Shown here: in pieces, positions 5,753 to 7,314 of the stretch
How the letters are laid out: each line of letters begins with the position of its first letter
Position numbering within the stretch: position 1 is the first letter of the stretch
From: Acidocella sp.
Lineage (GTDB): Bacteria > Pseudomonadota > Alphaproteobacteria > Acetobacterales > Acetobacteraceae
DNA length: 7,314 nt
Reading direction: 5' to 3'
Assembly (NCBI GenBank): GCA_029077775.1
Contig: JAQNCU010000137.1
Coordinates: 1-7,314, forward strand
Notes under the pieces: model-generated
The model's database searches: none
What the model was told of the DNA's origin: nothing
The model's input: only the letters and a program-made list of their open reading frames with translations
Program-made: the position numbers and the translations under genes

Positions 5753-6612
5753 GTGCTTGCCAAACGGCCCGCCAGCGGTTTTTATGTGTTTGTGGAACAG
5801 CAGAATTTTCTAAAAAATAAAGTCCTGAGTGATCTATCTGCGTTGGCGGATGGCGGATCAGTGGCGCAGATCTTGCCGAGGCAAAAGCGGCACAACGTCG
5901 CCCTGCACTGGGACAATATCGACCCACGTATGGTTTATACGCAGGCTGAAGTTTTTCGTCATCTCGGTTATGTGATTACGCAGACCTGCCAAAACGGACT
6001 GTCTCATGGCGCGTTTCTGGACCGGACATTTGCGACGATGAGCGAGGACGATCTTGTGCGGTGCATGGATATTGATTGTCTCCCCACCAACAGTGACATC
6101 GTCGAACACGCCTTCGCCGTTGCCGAAGCGGGCGGGTTGATTGGTTGCGCGCAGGTAAGTATGCATATCGACCCAATGCGTATTTTTACCGCACCGTGTT
6201 TCCTGGCACTTTCACGGCGAAGCTGGGATGCGCTGGGCCGTCCGAGTTTTTGCCCAGACACAAGGGGAGATGTCGGGCAGGTCGTACACGACGCTGCGCT
6301 GGCGGCCGGAATAGAAGTTGAATATATCCGGCCCTGGGTCTGTGCACTGCCGAAGTGGAATCTCGCGGATCAGACATTTTTGGTGTTGGCACATTTTACG
6401 AGGGTGGGGTGTTCCATCTCTACGAATCCCGTTATTCATCGTACGAATTTCTGTTTTACGCTGTCGCCAATGATGTCATGGCGGGGCGCAAAATCGATAT
6501 CCTCCCACTTTGCCAAAAGGCCATGAAACTTTATACATTCGAGTGGTTCGTTGGCAAATGGGTACGATTGCGCAACCGATACAGGCATTTTGTACAAAAG
6601 CATGTTTCATAA
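5753..6612 (+). pseudogene. Glycosyltransferase-like protein (GT-A style, DxD motif), frameshifted
   Basis: Frame 2 from the GTG at 5753 encodes about 209 residues that look real. CMDIDCLP at residues 104-111 has a D-x-D motif at 106-108 followed by a proline, typical of nucleotide-sugar and metal binding in GT-A glycosyltransferases. Then come GGLIGCAQ, APCFLALSRRSWDALG-PSF and RGDVGQ, and PKWNLAD near 200. The frame then turns to noise, while frame 1 carries the natural continuation FGVGTFYEGGVFHLYESR and MAGRKIDILPLCQKAMKLY, to a TAA at 6610-6612. The shift maps to the T5 run at 6377-6381; one extra T would join the halves into about 286 residues. The N-terminus is also doubtful: frame 0 from ATG 5661 contains SSTVSLHVVC, which resembles a first GT strand. 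Base composition looks less GC-rich than the flanks, suggesting transferred DNA. The acceptor and exact family are unknown; it may be a broken surface-polysaccharide gene. Confidence 0.5.
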
Positions 6613-6628
6613 AAAGCAGATCATCTGC
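6611..6628 (-). terminator. Candidate Rho-independent terminator of the carboxypeptidase gene
   Basis: Read on the minus strand, this is GCAGA-TGA-TCTGC followed by TTTTT, 52 bases past the TGA of the carboxypeptidase gene at 6680. The stem is only five base pairs and moderately GC-rich, so it is a weak terminator. On the plus strand there is no U-run after the hairpin, so it would not serve the gene ending at 6612. Confidence 0.35.
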
Positions 6629-6679
6629 CAGTCTAACGTGCCCGCTTGAAAGACGCACCCATTCTATAATGTCGGCGCC

Positions 6680-7314
6680 TCAGGCGAGATACCGCGCCGT
6701 CAGATGCGCTTTGAAATGCGCGGGGTTCAAGGGTTCCCCAGTGGCAGCGCGGAGCAGGTCGTTGAAGCTGAGGCGGGCACCGTGTTGATGGACATTGGTG
6801 GTGAGCCAGGTGGTTAGTGGCGAAAGATCGCCTTTTGCGAATGAATCATCGAGATTTGGCAAGGCCCGGCGCGCCGCTTCCATCAGTTGTGCAGCGGCCA
6901 TGGCCCCCAGGGTATAACTGGGGAAATAGCCGATCAGCCCATCATACCAGTGGATGTCCTGCAGACAGCCGCGGCGGTCATCCGGCGGCGTGATGCCAAG
7001 CAGTGCCCGCAAGCCATCATTCCAGGCGCCCGGCAGGTCGGCCACCGCGAGGTCGCCAGCGATCAGCGCCTGTTCCAGGCGGTACCGCAGAATCACATGG
7101 GCCGGGTAGGTCATTTCGTCAGCTTCAACGCGGATGAAACTGCGCTCCACCTGGCGGAGGCGCGATTTAAGGGCGGCGGGCGAGATGGCGGCGTTGAAGG
7201 CCGCGGAGACAACCGGTGCCAGCCAAGTGAGGTATGGATCCGACCGGACCGCCTGCATTTCCATAATGAGCGACTGACTCTCATGCGCGGCCATACCGGC
7301 AGCTGAGCCGACCG
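6680..7314 (-). CDS. M32 family (Taq-type) metallocarboxypeptidase, C-terminal part, 5'-truncated by window edge
   Basis: The minus-strand frame is open to the right edge (VGSAAG precedes the in-frame ATG at 7294), so that ATG is internal and the true start is outside. About 211 of the usual ~500 residues are visible. Three M32 signature motifs are present in order: HESQS (7285-7271), carrying the third zinc-ligand glutamate; IRVEAD (7135-7118); and GCLQDIHW (6970-6947). The following residues YDGLIGYFPSYTLGAMAAAQL are typical of the family. The HEXXH zinc motif should lie just beyond the window. M32 enzymes are cytoplasmic zinc carboxypeptidases that remove C-terminal residues with broad specificity, excluding proline. 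The gene points towards the decayed stretch and shows no functional link to the transporter operon. The stop is TGA at 6682-6680. Confidence 0.95.
   Translation of the reverse strand, partial: VGSAAGMAAHESQSLIMEMQAVRSDPYLTWLAPVVSAAFNAAISPAALKSRLRQVERSFIRVEADEMTYPAHVILRYRLEQALIAGDLAVADLPGAWNDGLRALLGITPPDDRRGCLQDIHWYDGLIGYFPSYTLGAMAAAQLMEAARRALPNLDDSFAKGDLSPLTTWLTTNVHQHGARLSFNDLLRAATGEPLNPAHFKAHLTARYLA

Noticed and set aside
5424..5927. Minus-strand open frame of 167 codons across the esterase and glycosyltransferase remnants
   Set aside because: It spans two unrelated plus-strand remnants, is rich in His/Arg/Pro typical of antisense noise, and contains no motif.
6365..6390. Programmed -1 frameshift at the T5 run
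   Set aside because: The zero-frame codons do not form a canonical X-XXY-YYZ slippery heptamer and no clear downstream stimulatory hairpin was noticed, so a lesion or sequencing error is simpler.
6887..7306. Plus-strand open frame opposite the M32 carboxypeptidase
   Set aside because: The minus strand carries three conserved M32 motifs in order; the plus-strand frame is its shadow.

Overview
The window is a GC-rich bacterial segment whose protein families point to an alphaproteobacterium. Acetobacteraceae or another Rhodospirillales is my best guess, from the style of the IS4-type transposase remnant and the esterase remnant. That assignment is an inference, because no rRNA or marker gene is present.

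Positions 1-4451 hold a tight plus-strand gene cluster. It starts with the C-terminal part of a BmpC/YufP-type ABC permease, followed by a complete YufQ-type permease, a cysteine hydrolase of the isochorismatase-like family that strongly resembles biuret amidohydrolase (BiuH), a two-domain BmpB/YufO/RbsA-type ABC ATPase, and a GntR/FCD-family regulator. Genes overlap by 1 bp (592) and 4 bp (2196-2199) or sit 9 and 27 bp apart, so one transcript is likely. The obvious reading is an importer for a small nitrogen-rich, nucleobase-like or carbamoyl compound, coupled to a cytoplasmic amidase and its own regulator. Biuret, or a relative such as triuret or a ureido compound, is the leading substrate hypothesis. 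No substrate-binding protein or allophanate hydrolase is visible; the binding protein is expected upstream of the window.

Positions 4467-6612 look like a decaying accessory stretch. It contains a minus-strand C-terminal GNAT acetyltransferase fragment, about 235 bp without a recognisable gene that probably includes the left end of an insertion sequence, and the N-terminal third of an IS4-family transposase with a frameshift in an A5G5 run. That remnant is fused in frame to the C-terminal part of a TesA-like SGNH arylesterase lacking its catalytic serine. A glycosyltransferase-like gene follows, carrying a frameshift in a T5 run and a doubtful N-terminus.

Positions 6680-7314 hold the C-terminal part of an M32 (Taq-type) metallocarboxypeptidase on the minus strand, running off the right edge. 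It has a small candidate terminator at 6611-6628.

The most interesting part is the hydrolase embedded between transporter genes (a candidate biuret or biuret-like uptake-and-degradation operon). Second is the in-frame IS4-esterase chimera. I found no CRISPR array, tRNA or rRNA.
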